A DNA stretch of 39,741 bases from positions 1 to 39,741 of the forward strand of contig JAIDSM010000042.1 of assembly GCA_029061225.1 (NCBI GenBank), written 5' to 3'. Below, one piece after another: positions 1 through 8,500 of this stretch. The notes under the pieces were generated by a model. It searched no databases. It was not told the origin of the DNA and was given only the letters and a program-made list of their open reading frames with translations. This DNA is from Muribaculaceae bacterium. Its GTDB lineage: Bacteria > Bacteroidota > Bacteroidia > Bacteroidales > Muribaculaceae. Each line of letters starts with the position of its first letter. Positions within the stretch are counted from its first letter, which is position 1. A program made the position numbers and the translations under genes.

Positions 1-2
1 GA

Positions 3-73
3 TTTAAGTTTCGCAGGCTCAAGTTATCAACTTAAGAGTTAAGGGTTAAGGGTTAAGGGTTAAGGGGTGAGGG
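3..73. repeat. TTAAGGG heptamer array with lead-in
   Basis: Positions 32-66 are five 7-bp units (TTAAGAG, then four TTAAGGG), followed by GTGAGGG. They are preceded at 3-22 by TTTAAGTTTCGCAGGCTCAA. The same lead-in, with one mismatch, starts another array at 21927, so lead-in plus heptamers behaves as one dispersed element. It lies just beyond the 3' end of the FNT channel gene. Confidence 0.85.
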
Positions 74-108
74 AGATTGGAATCCTAAAACCGGAACTTG
101 AGTATTTT

Positions 109-903
109 TTAATTGCGAGGACGGTGAAGATACCAATGCAGACAGCCGACAAAGACAGCTCCACCAATGATGTTTCCGATCGTAGCCGGAAGAAGATTGT
201 TCCACAGGCACTCTCCTATTCCTATCGGAGCTCCCTCCAACATGGCGAGTGGAAGATAGAACATATTGGCGATGCAATGCTCGTAACCCAACACTACGAA
301 AGCCATCACGGGCAACCAGCACCCGAACGCTTTTTCAAGTAAGTTATGGCCGGATAGTGCAAGCCATACTCCAAGACATACAAACCAGTTGGCACCGATA
401 CCCTTCAGAAGCACCACCCACCAGGACATAGAGGTTTTTGCGACTCCAATGCCGATTATCGCTGAATGCCACGGATCGCCGGCAGTAAGACCGACAAGAA
501 ATACAAACAGATATGTAAAGCCGACGGCACCTACAAAATTTCCGAGATACACAAGAGTCCAGTTGGCAATAATGGCCTTGAAACTATAATGGCGTTCCAT
601 ATATGCCGGGATTAGCATGGCGTTGTTGCCTGTGAAAAGCTCTGCGCCAAGCACTACTACAAGGATGAGACCAATCGGGAACATCACACCGGCCAGAAGC
701 TTACACATCGAAGGATTGGGTGCTGTGACATCCGGAAATCCAAACCCAACCATAAGCGACAAAATACCGCCTATGGCGATGAACGCTCCTGCGGCTATAG
801 CAGCCATAAACAGCCGCTGAGGATGCTTAAGCGTATTCTCGATCTTAGCGCAGGCTCCTTTGATGGAGGCAGTCAATGTCTCAGAGGGAGTCTTAATATT
901 CAT
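109..903 (-). CDS. Formate/nitrite transporter (FNT) family channel
   Basis: A 264-residue integral membrane protein of the FocA/NirC type, predicted to pass small monovalent anions (formate, nitrite or hydrosulfide) through a pentameric inner-membrane channel. Six hydrophobic segments are visible. Family hallmarks include the AELFTGN stretch (near residues 87-93), the KGIGANWFVCLGVW segment of the central helices, the EHCIANMFYLP stretch and the final NIIGGAVFVG helix. Length fits the family. It is monocistronic, with a well-formed promoter at 961-992 and a short structured leader. The exact anion cannot be told from sequence, and no formate lyase or nitrite reductase gene lies nearby in the window. 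Confidence 0.93.
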   Translation of the reverse strand: MNIKTPSETLTASIKGACAKIENTLKHPQRLFMAAIAAGAFIAIGGILSLMVGFGFPDVTAPNPSMCKLLAGVMFPIGLILVVVLGAELFTGNNAMLIPAYMERHYSFKAIIANWTLVYLGNFVGAVGFTYLFVFLVGLTAGDPWHSAIIGIGVAKTSMSWWVVLLKGIGANWFVCLGVWLALSGHNLLEKAFGCWLPVMAFVVLGYEHCIANMFYLPLAMLEGAPIGIGECLWNNLLPATIGNIIGGAVFVGCLHWYLHRPRN

Positions 904-960
904 AATGCTTTAATTGTAATTTACAGGATAACGAAAGAGTTTCTTTTGCTATCCTGTCCG

Positions 961-992
961 CAAAATTACTAAAAATTATGGTTAGACTCAAA
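961..992 (-). promoter_or_regulatory. Promoter of the FNT channel gene
   Basis: On the minus strand, TTTG (992-989), a 20-bp spacer and TAATTTTG (968-961) match the Bacteroidetes -33/-7 consensus. The transcript would start near 955. Its leader carries an inverted repeat (CAGGATA at 924-930 with TATCCTG at 950-956), a possible stem-loop just before the start codon. Confidence 0.75.
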
Positions 993-1030
993 TATTTGAA
1001 TAAATTCTTATTTCATCTATTTTATAAAAG

Positions 1031-1082
1031 TGTCCTAAATTTTAGAACAGAAACCGGCAAAAGTGTCCTAAAATTTAGGACA
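1031..1082. repeat. Two palindromes spaced 33 bp
   Basis: TGTCCTAAAATTTAGGACA (1064-1082) is a perfect palindrome around its central base; a slightly degraded copy lies at 1031-1049, exactly 33 bp earlier. The spacer contains CGGCAAAA, as does the spacer of the palindrome pair at 2141-2188, which has the same 33-bp period. They sit in the non-coding gap 904-1611, so they may be a dispersed repeat family rather than an operator. Confidence 0.7.
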
Positions 1083-1153
1083 TCCGGTCTTACTTGGTTG
1101 ATATTTTTCGGAAAATTATCCAATAATGACGTATGCTTTGACAAGACGCTCCC

Positions 1154-1174
1154 GGACGCACGAACCGTGCGTCC
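1154..1174. repeat. REP-like palindrome
   Basis: GGACGCACG, loop AAC, CGTGCGTCC: a perfect 9-bp stem followed by CTAC. It belongs to the same family as the palindromes at 1416-1434 and 1473-1493. Confidence 0.75.
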
Positions 1175-1290
1175 CTACCAGACCAGCCAAGGAAAACCTG
1201 TTGTTATCCTAACATTAGGGAATCTTGTAAAGATTCTGTGGACTCTCCGAGGCAAAGATAAGCATTTATATCTTCCAATCCAAACAAATC

Positions 1291-1362
1291 TGTAATAATC
1301 GGCATGTATACCTGCCGATTATTACAAATCTGCGAGAATCGGCAGGTATATCTGCCGATTCT
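1291..1362. repeat. Pair of related hairpins
   Basis: Hairpin 1 has a 14-bp perfect stem (1291-1304 with 1313-1326). Hairpin 2 has an 11-bp perfect stem (1335-1345 with 1352-1362). Both share the core AATCGGCA...GTATA...TGCCGATT. Two adjacent related palindromes resemble a bacterial interspersed mosaic element. They could also end transcripts, but there is no T-run. Confidence 0.75.
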
Positions 1363-1410
1363 GCATTCATTCTCAAGTCGGGTCTTGAAAAATTATATTC
1401 TCCGCCTTTT

Positions 1411-1498
1411 GTAGAGACGCACGGCTCGTGCGTCCGTTTTTATAATGTTTATTACAAGCCTAATCATATGCAGGACGCGTGAGCCGTGCGTCCCTACA
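1411..1498. repeat. Inverted pair of REP-like palindromes
   Basis: Unit 1 (GACGCACG-GCT-CGTGCGTC, 1416-1434) and unit 2 (starting GGACGCG, 1473-1493) are flanked by GTAG at 1411 and CTAC at 1494-1497 in opposite orientation, so the two ~25-bp arms form a larger inverted repeat. With the copy at 1154 this makes three family members in one intergenic gap. Nothing else coding was recognised in 904-1611. Confidence 0.7.
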
Positions 1499-1611
1499 TC
1501 TGAACATTGGCCCATTTTGCGACACCCTCTTTAAGCTTAATAATCAGGTCTCCAATCTGATTTTACTTCTAAAATTTGAGACTTTATAACCATATGGTAA
1601 GAAAAATTTAT

Positions 1612-1619
1612 TAACTTTG
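1612..1619 (+). promoter_or_regulatory. -7 box of the Fur-family gene
   Basis: TAACTTTG matches TAnnTTTG. A start near 1625 would leave only about 3-10 nt before the ATGs at 1628 and 1634. The upstream in-frame GTG at 1619 is inside the box and therefore cannot be the start. No clear -33 element was seen. Confidence 0.6.
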
Positions 1620-1627
1620 TGAAAAAT

Positions 1628-2068
1628 ATGGATATGAGCAATCCTGACTTCGAAAATATATTGACTGGCAACGGTATCAAACCGACGGCTAACAGGATAC
1701 TCGTCTTGAAGGAGTTGATGAGGAATTCCCATCCGGTAAACCTTGCGGATCTGGAAACAGCATTGGCTCCTATAGACAAAGGGAGTATCTTCCGTGTGCT
1801 CCAGCTTTTTTCGGAGAAGGAGGTGATCCATGTGATAGAAGACGGCAGCCGTTCCCTGAAATATGAAGTATGCCATGCTGAGCATCATCATACGGCAACT
1901 GACCAGCATCCGCATTTCTACTGTGAGAAATGCGGCGAGCTGTATTGCCTTGACACCCTATCCCTGCCAGACATTAAGCTTCCAGATGACTTCGAGGTGA
2001 AGTCAATCAACCTTATGATCAAGGGAATCTGCCCTAAGTGTATAAAGGACCGAGACAAAGTCTCATAA
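1628..2068 (+). CDS. Fur-family metal-responsive repressor
   Basis: About 146 residues. The N-terminal winged helix (IKPTANRILVLKELM, then LADLETALAPIDKGSIFRVLQLFSEKEVI) and the C-terminal metal-binding domain match Fur/Zur/PerR. The histidine-rich HAEHHH segment, HPHFYCEKC and the final CPKC supply the sensory histidines and the two CxxC pairs of the structural zinc site. Family role: dimeric DNA-binding repressor that senses Fe, Zn or peroxide; which one cannot be decided here. The start was moved from GTG 1619 because that codon lies in the -7 box; ATG 1634 is equally possible. Confidence 0.88.
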   Translation: MDMSNPDFENILTGNGIKPTANRILVLKELMRNSHPVNLADLETALAPIDKGSIFRVLQLFSEKEVIHVIEDGSRSLKYEVCHAEHHHTATDQHPHFYCEKCGELYCLDTLSLPDIKLPDDFEVKSINLMIKGICPKCIKDRDKVS

Positions 2069-2107
2069 AACCGAAATAAAAAATGACAGAACTTGAAGCC
2101 CTGCGCA

Positions 2108-2188
2108 AGCGACATTGAAGGACATTTATGGTCAAAAATATCCCTCAATGAGGGACGTTTTCGGCAAAAATTGTCCCTCAATGAGGGA
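2108..2188. repeat. 33-bp direct repeat with TCCCTCAATGAGGGA core
   Basis: The palindrome TCCCTCAATGAGGGA occurs at 2141-2155 and 2174-2188, exactly 33 bp apart, with a degraded third unit just upstream (about 2116-2140, sharing the GGACnTTTnnGG-CAAAAAT spacer). It lies in the 424-bp gap between the Fur-family gene and the next promoter. It translates into 11-residue repeats in several frames, but no convincing gene contains it. Confidence 0.75.
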
Positions 2189-2342
2189 TTTTCTTACAAT
2201 TCAGAGGTTTTCGGTACATGTCTTTGCGTATGCCGGTGTGGCAGTTCAAGTCATCTGTTCGTTGGGCAGCAGGGCCACCGGAAGTGAGAATTCCGATTAT
2301 GAGTGTATAAAAATCGAATAAAAGCTTAAAAAATATTAAATA

Positions 2343-2376
2343 ATTGAGGTCAGTCCAGATAATTTTAGTAAATTTG
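2343..2376 (+). promoter_or_regulatory. Promoter of the lipoprotein/esterase unit
   Basis: ATTG at 2343-2346 and TAAATTTG at 2369-2376, with a 22-bp spacer, slightly long for the consensus. The leader would be about 110 nt. Confidence 0.55.
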
Positions 2377-2492
2377 CAACTGATTTACAAGACCTTCCCA
2401 TTCTTCTACGAGGCATAGACTGGCAATATTCCATTTTATCCGCATGCTCTCCGACTTGCTTAATGCATAGGGAAGTCAGAAAATAGAAAGTA

Positions 2493-4100
2493 ATGACCCT
2501 ATTCGATCTACATAAGCGCATATTGCCGCTCGCCTTAGCCGTAGGAATACTTGCATCGGCAGGCTGCGGCTCAAGGAAGCAGGACTCCCAGGCTACAGAA
2601 GGGGATTCCCTTGCCACCGACAGTATCGCCACTCGAGAGACCGTAGAATCCATAGAACGACTCCCCGACACCGTCTACACATCCGCAGCAAAGATAAGCC
2701 ATGTCATCGAAGTGAAGGACTCCGCCGCCGACGGGAGGATAGACAACTTAACCAACCTTTACGGAAAGACCAACTCAATACTCACATTCAGGAAAGGTCC
2801 ATTGCGTCAGGGAGACTTCAAAGCCAAGCTCGACAGCGTGCCCACAGCGATGAAAGTAGACTGGACCATCGAGACGGAACTCGAAAGGAAAGACACCGTC
2901 TACGGTCCATGGGGCGGAGGAACCGGATGGACCGGGCAGCCGCTCTACGTGGAGTGGCCCGACAGTGTGGCAGCGAAGATGAAACGTAATTCCGCGGTCA
3001 CAGGCGACTTCACAGGCAAGGAAGTGATATTCGGATCGCTCTGCGGCAACCTGTATTTCCTCAATCCTCAAAGCGGCAAATTTACCCGTCAGCCAGTGGA
3101 TGTCGGAAATCCCATAAAGGGGACGGCATCCGTAGACCCGACTTTCAACGGAAACATATACGTAGGACAGGGAGTTCCGGCCTCGCGTCCTTTCGGAGCA
3201 AAGGCCATCAGCCTGCTCGACAACAAGACCATCGACTTCATGCCTGAAGATCCCAAGGCATGGCGCCACTGGGGAGCGTACGACTCATCTCCCATCCGTG
3301 TCGGGCAATTCCTCTTCCGTCCGGCGGAAAACGGCAGCCTATACAAATACCTTGTAAAAGCCAACGGCGAAATAAGTCTGCAGGCAACGCTGCGCTATAA
3401 AGTCAACGGAGCCGCGCCCGGCATCGAATCCTCGATGGCCGTATATGCCAACTACGGCTTCCTCGCCGACAACCACGGCAATATCCTTGCGGTAAACCTT
3501 GACAACCTCAAGCCCGTATGGCATTACTCGCTCGACGACGACACCGACGCATCGCCGATGGTAGCGATAGAAGATGGGAATCCCTACATCTACGTAGGGT
3601 GCGAGATCGACCGCGTCGACAGAGGGTTCGCAAAATTCGCGAAACTCAACGCCATCACAGGAGAGAAGGTATGGGAGATCACTCCCGAAGGGCGCAGATA
3701 CAACATCGGGAAGAAACATTTCGACGGCGGTTTCTACGCCTCGCCTCTGCTTGGCGAGGGAGACTGCGCGGACATGATATTCACCAACAGGGTGAAGAAC
3801 ACCAACGGCCAGAACGGTGTCTTCATGGCCATCAGCAGGAACGACGGCAAGGTGCTCTACGAGACACCCCTCGCCCACTATTCCTGGTCATCACCTGCCG
3901 GTCTACAGACCAAGGACGGCCAAATGCTCATAGTGACAGCCGACGGCTCCGGCAACCTCTACCTGATAGAGGGAAAAAGCGGCCGGATTCTGATAAAGAA
4001 GAGCGTCGGCTATAATTTCGAATCGTCACCTATCATCATAAACAATACAATCTATATCGGTTCGCGTAGCAACGGACTGAATAAAATCACACTCCTATGA
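2493..4100 (+). CDS. PQQ-like beta-propeller lipoprotein
   Basis: 535 residues. A signal sequence with lipobox LASAGC (lipidated Cys25) predicts an envelope lipoprotein, followed by a Ser/Thr/Asp-rich linker. The rest is a series of short beta-repeats typical of PQQ-like/quinoprotein propellers: GNLYFLNPQSGKF, NIYVGQG, GNILAVNLDNLKPVWHYS, AKLNAITGEKVWEI, AISRNDGKVLYET, GNLYLIEGKSGRILIKK and a closing NTIYIGSRSNGLNKI. No enzymatic residues are recognised; such propellers usually act as scaffolds or ligand binders. Its stop overlaps the esterase start (ATGA at 4097-4100), so the two are translationally coupled. Sequence alone does not give the ligand. Confidence 0.82.
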   Translation: MTLFDLHKRILPLALAVGILASAGCGSRKQDSQATEGDSLATDSIATRETVESIERLPDTVYTSAAKISHVIEVKDSAADGRIDNLTNLYGKTNSILTFRKGPLRQGDFKAKLDSVPTAMKVDWTIETELERKDTVYGPWGGGTGWTGQPLYVEWPDSVAAKMKRNSAVTGDFTGKEVIFGSLCGNLYFLNPQSGKFTRQPVDVGNPIKGTASVDPTFNGNIYVGQGVPASRPFGAKAISLLDNKTIDFMPEDPKAWRHWGAYDSSPIRVGQFLFRPAENGSLYKYLVKANGEISLQATLRYKVNGAAPGIESSMAVYANYGFLADNHGNILAVNLDNLKPVWHYSLDDDTDASPMVAIEDGNPYIYVGCEIDRVDRGFAKFAKLNAITGEKVWEITPEGRRYNIGKKHFDGGFYASPLLGEGDCADMIFTNRVKNTNGQNGVFMAISRNDGKVLYETPLAHYSWSSPAGLQTKDGQMLIVTADGSGNLYLIEGKSGRILIKKSVGYNFESSPIIINNTIYIGSRSNGLNKITLL

Positions 4101-4945
4101 CACGTAAGTTCCTTTTCATCCTCTCACTCCTGCTGACAATGACGCTCCCGGCAGTCAGCGCCCGCACCATTGAGCGCAACATCAACAAAGTGGAAGGAGG
4201 CTACAACTTCCTTTTCTCCGCTCCGGAGAACACCGACACCATAAAGCCCCTCGTGGTCTTCCTGCATGGCGCCAGCTGCTGCGGAAGAAACCTGGATTCA
4301 GCCAAGCGCTACGGGACCATGAACGCCGTAGAGCGCGGACGCAAGATCGACGCTTATGTAATCGCTCCCCAGAACCCCGGCGGCGCATGGAAACCGGAAC
4401 GTATAAAGAAACTCGTAGACTGGACAAAGGCCCACTACAAGGTGGATCCGGCCCGTATCTATGTCGTGGGCATGAGCCTCGGCGGCTACGGCACGATCGA
4501 TTATGCCGCGACTTACCCCGATGAAGTAGCCGCCGCAGTCGGCATGTGCGGAGGGGCTTCAGTCAAAGACCTATCCGGACTCAGCAAGCTCCCCCTCTGG
4601 ATCATCCACGGCACGGCAGACAGCGCGGTACCCGTCAGCCAGAGCGACCGCGTGGTGAAAGCAATCGATGATGTAGACTCCACACGTCTGGTCTACGACC
4701 GCATACCGGGCATGAACCATTCGCGACCCGCACGTATCTTCTACCTTCCGGAGCTCTATGACTGGCTCTTTGAACACAGCCTCAATGAGGCAGGACGACC
4801 GCTGCACGCATGCGCTGAGATTACGGAAGGCCTCATGAAGACTGCCTATCAGGGCACTCATCAGACATACAGGGCAACCAAATCGCATAAGACAAGTAAA
4901 ACGCATAAAACACGTAAGACACGTAAATCACGTAAGAAGAGATAA
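4097..4945 (+). CDS. Secreted alpha/beta-hydrolase (esterase-like)
   Basis: 282 residues with a signal peptide (cleavage near Ala19-Ala22). The alpha/beta-hydrolase core carries the oxyanion stretch FLHGASCCG (55-63), nucleophile elbow GMSLGG (Ser127), acid HGTAD (Asp175) and the histidine of PGMNHS (His208), so the catalytic triad is complete. Relatives include dienelactone hydrolase, prolyl-oligopeptidase-like and feruloyl-esterase-like proteins; the substrate is not predictable. After the fold ends (~230) there is an extension closing in about 20 residues of repeated [S/T]-[H/R]-K triplets, extremely basic and unusual for this family. It is coupled to the upstream propeller lipoprotein by a 4-bp overlap. 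Confidence 0.87.
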   Translation: MTRKFLFILSLLLTMTLPAVSARTIERNINKVEGGYNFLFSAPENTDTIKPLVVFLHGASCCGRNLDSAKRYGTMNAVERGRKIDAYVIAPQNPGGAWKPERIKKLVDWTKAHYKVDPARIYVVGMSLGGYGTIDYAATYPDEVAAAVGMCGGASVKDLSGLSKLPLWIIHGTADSAVPVSQSDRVVKAIDDVDSTRLVYDRIPGMNHSRPARIFYLPELYDWLFEHSLNEAGRPLHACAEITEGLMKTAYQGTHQTYRATKSHKTSKTHKTRKTRKSRKKR

Positions 4946-4976
4946 ACCAACTCCTTTCCTACTCAATAAACATGTG

Positions 4977-5020
4977 AACTCCGGCCCAGATCCTGCGTGG
5001 ATTCCGGGCCGGAGTTTCAT
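4977..5020 (+). terminator. Terminator after the esterase gene
   Basis: A perfect 11-bp GC-rich stem (AACTCCGGCCC at 4977-4987 with GGGCCGGAGTT at 5006-5016), then TCATTT. It lies between convergent genes and may serve both strands. Confidence 0.8.
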
Positions 5021-5042
5021 TTCTGACTTTTTTCGATAATGC

Positions 5043-5375
5043 TTATCCGACGTCGGAGTAAGGAGCGTCAGAATTAAGGGAGGTGTCCCCCATCTTGACT
5101 TCCACCTGACGCGCTACTTCATGTTTCAGATGATCAAGATGATCCCTGTCAAGCACGGGAAGCACCTCGTCTCGGTCGTCGAGGGGCTCTATCTGCGGAG
5201 CGGCCACATACTTCACATCGGCCTCGGGGAATTTAGACTTCACATAGTCATAGACTGCGTCTTTGATGTGCCTGAACTCATCGCTGCGCTCGAAATCCTC
5301 GAGGCTACCGTCGAAAGGCACGCTATATCTGTCGGATGCACCGAAGCTTACCACATATGCTTTTTCTGCTTTCAT
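5043..5375 (-). CDS. Small protein of unknown function
   Basis: 110 residues, acidic, soluble, no signal peptide or membrane segment. It begins MKAEKAYVVSFGASDRY and has a charged middle (SLEDFERSDEFRHIKDAVYDYVKSKFPEADVKY) followed by DDRDEVLPVLDRDHLDHLKHEV. No family is recognised. Codon use and GC content resemble the neighbours, and the frame is open over the whole interval, so it is probably real. It lies alone between two terminators, and no consensus promoter was seen upstream. Confidence 0.6.
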   Translation of the reverse strand: MKAEKAYVVSFGASDRYSVPFDGSLEDFERSDEFRHIKDAVYDYVKSKFPEADVKYVAAPQIEPLDDRDEVLPVLDRDHLDHLKHEVARQVEVKMGDTSLNSDAPYSDVG

Positions 5376-5486
5376 AGTATTTTAAGTTTTTAATAAGAAT
5401 AAGTTTTCATTCATAAAACACCGAGAGCGCAGCAGTGGTTCACAGGACGCGAGCGCGGAGGCGTGATGCCTCCATACCGTGTACCA

Positions 5487-5516
5487 AGAGGGGTGCCGGC
5501 ATTCCGGCACCCCTCT
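5487..5516 (-). terminator. Strong hairpin downstream of the BIG2 protein gene
   Basis: A perfect 13-bp stem (5487-5499 with 5504-5516) and a 4-nt loop, about 75 bp beyond the stop of the minus-strand gene. The T-run is weak. Confidence 0.75.
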
Positions 5517-5533
5517 CTTGAAGTATTGATCTC

Positions 5534-5567
5534 TCAAGACTTAAGACTCAAGACTTAAGACTTAATG
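5534..5567. repeat. TYAAGAC heptamer array
   Basis: TCAAGAC, TTAAGAC, TCAAGAC, TTAAGAC at 5534-5561, then TTAATG. This is a 7-bp-period array related in form to the TTAAGGG arrays at 32 and 17871, again just past the 3' end of a gene. Confidence 0.75.
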
Positions 5568-5590
5568 TTCAGTGTTTAATACGCAATATT

Positions 5591-8500
5591 TTATCTGATG
5601 CGGACCTTCTTGGCGAGGTCGCCCTGGCGCACGATGTAGGTGCCCTGACGGAGACCCTCCATCGTGTCTGAAACGTACACGCCGTTAAGGTCATACACCT
5701 TCACCGGAGCCTCGGGATCGAAGCCGATCAACTCGACAGCGGAAGTCGGGGTCACGGTCACCTTGCACTCGGCAGTCTTGTCGCCGGCCTTGGCTGTGAT
5801 CACCACGTTGCCAATGGCGATACCCTTTACAGTACCATGCTCGTCAACTGTAGCGATGGCCTCGTCGCTTGAAGTCCATGTCACGGTAGCATCTGTAGCA
5901 TTGTCGGGTGTGACAGTCGCCTCAAGATCCAAGGTCTCGCCTATGGTGATGGTAGCCTCAGTCTTGTTAAGGGTGATCGTCTCAACCTCGATTACGGGAT
6001 CTGTAATGGTAATCTCACACTTGGAGCTTATCTTGTTGGAGGTAGCCGTGATGGTCACCTTGCCGGGTTTGAGAGCTGTCACGAGACCCTTGGTGCTTAC
6101 GGTAGCAATGGTCTTGTCGCTTGAAGTCCAGGTGATGTCCTTGGAAGTCGCGTCTTCAGGTTCGAGAGTGGCTGTCAGTTGGAGAGTCTCGCCGGTAATA
6201 AGTTCAGCCGTAGTTTTGTTGAGTTTCACGCCTGTCACGGGAATCACAGGATCTGTAACCTTAACAGTGACTGTGACAGAAAGTCCTGCGATCGAAGCGG
6301 TGACGGTAGCCTCTCCGGCCTTGATGCCGTCGATAAGACCCTCATCGTCGAGGAACTTGATGACAGTCTCATCGCTTGTGGTCCAGGTCACGATCTTGTC
6401 GGTGGCATCTTCCGGACCTACAACTGCCGTGAGGTTGTACTCGTGGCCGGTGTGAATCTCGATGACATCGCCGTCCTTGAGCTGGTTGTCATCCTCGTCG
6501 AGGACAACGAGGCTGGTGACCGGAACAATCACTGTCACCTTACATGTAGCTTCCATTCCGCCGGCAGCAGCCGTGATGACGGCCGCGCCGCTGTTGACAG
6601 CTGTCACCTTACCGTTTTGGTCTACCGTAGCGACCTTTTCGTCGCTTGAAGACCAGGTTACGGTCTTATCTGTAGCCTCATCAGGATGTACGATAGCCAC
6701 GAGGGTCAAGGTTTCGCCCTTGGCAACGGTAGCTTCTGTCTTGCTGAGTTCGATATCTTCTACCGGAACCGGACGGGCTACCACCGTAACCTTACATTCT
6801 GCGCTTACGTTGCCTGAGGTCGCAGTGATTGTTACGGTTCCGGGAGCAACTGCGGTCACGTCACCTTCCTCGTCTACAGCAGCGACATTCTCGTCGCTTG
6901 AGGTCCACGTGACGGTCTTGTCAGTAGCCTCCTCCGGACTTACGACAGCCGTGAGGGTCACGGTCTCGCCCACCATAATGGAGGTTATCTCAGTCTTGTC
7001 GAGTGTCACACCCGTCACTTCGATATCGGTGATAGTAATCTCGCAGGAAGCCTTGATCTTGTTGGCGGTAGCGGTGATGGTCACCATGCCGGCCTTGAGG
7101 GCTTTCACGAGACCGTTGCTGACTGTAGCGATATCCTTATTGCTTGAAGACCAAGTGATCCTCTTGTCGGCAGCCTCGGCGGGAATGACGGAGGCTTTCA
7201 GCTGAAGGGTCGCGCCTGTCTTCATCTCAGCCTTAGTCTGATCGAGGGTGATTTCTGTCACAACGACCTCGGTATCAGTCACGATAACCTTGGCGGTAAA
7301 TGAGAATCCGGCGATAGCTGCCGTGATTGTAGCCTCACCTGCAGTATGAGTGTCGATCAGACCGTTTGCGTCGACTGTGGCGACAGCCTCGTCGCTTGAA
7401 GTCCAGGTCACTTTCTTGTCTGTGGCGTTGGCAGGCTTCACGACTGCCGTGAGGTCATAGCTGTCACCCGTATTGATTTCGATGACCACGCCGCTCTCAA
7501 GCGGATTTAGATCCGGATCCTGCACTTCAAGACCTTCAACCGGGACAATCACAGAAACCTTGCAGGTCGCCTTGATGGCGGGGTTAGCAGTGGAAGCGGC
7601 CGTGATGGTCGCGGAGCCCCCCTCAACGGCGGTCACCATACCGTTCTGATCGACTGTAACGACTTTCGAATTGCTTGATGACCAAGTGACGGTGGTGTCG
7701 ATTGCATCTGCCGGAGAGACAGTGGCCTTGAGCTGTAGAGTCTTGCCTTTCTCAATGGAAGCCTCTGTCGGGTCAATAGTCACTGTGGCCACAGAATTCT
7801 TGACCGTGACGGTGCATGAATCGCTCTTGCCATCAGCAGTAGCGGTGATGACAGCCGTACCGACTGCCACTGCCGTGATCTTACCGTTCTCCACAGTAGC
7901 GACCGCGGGGTCGCTTGAAGTCCATGTCGCTGTTGTCACGATGGCGTCGCCGGGAGTTATGGTAGCCACGAGAGTGAGAGTCTTGCCTTTCTCTATCGCG
8001 ACATCGTGGCGCTTGAAGGTCACGCTTTCGACAGCCTTCTTGACTGTCACCTTGCATGTTGCACTCTTACCGCCGGCAGCCACCGTGATGACAGCCTCTC
8101 CTGCAGCTACAGCCGTCACCTTTCCGGACACGTCGACAGTAGCGATCTTAGTGTTGCTTGAGGTCCACTTCACGTTCTTGTCTGTGGCGTTGGCCGGAGT
8201 GACGGTAGCCTTCAGAGAAACGTCCCCTCCCACCTTAAGCACGCAGGCGGTCTCGCTCAGGGTGATTTCCGAGACAGCCACACCTATCGCTGCCGATGTG
8301 GGAGTAAGCTCCACATCCTGATCGTCAGCATCGATGAGAAGAATGTTTGATACTTCAACCGTACCACCCGCAAAGTCATCGGCCACCGCTACCTGCAGAT
8401 CGACAAGGTTACCCTTACTTCCGGTAAAAGGCTTGTGATTCTGGGAATAGGCGCCCATTATCAGTTTGCCGTCGGCAAGGGTGTTGCTGTTCACCACATA

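Noticed and set aside
978..1295. 105-residue plus-strand ORF
   Set aside because: It runs through the 33-bp palindromes and a REP palindrome, resembles no protein and overlaps the FNT promoter.
2141..2188. Possible CRISPR-like repeat-spacer
   Set aside because: Only two or three units, and the spacers are similar to each other; it is a direct repeat, not an array.
5664..8321. Long plus-strand ORFs (up to ~260 residues) opposite the BIG2 gene
   Set aside because: They are antisense shadows of the repeated BIG2 codons (Thr/Val/Ser-rich, no domains, no promoter).
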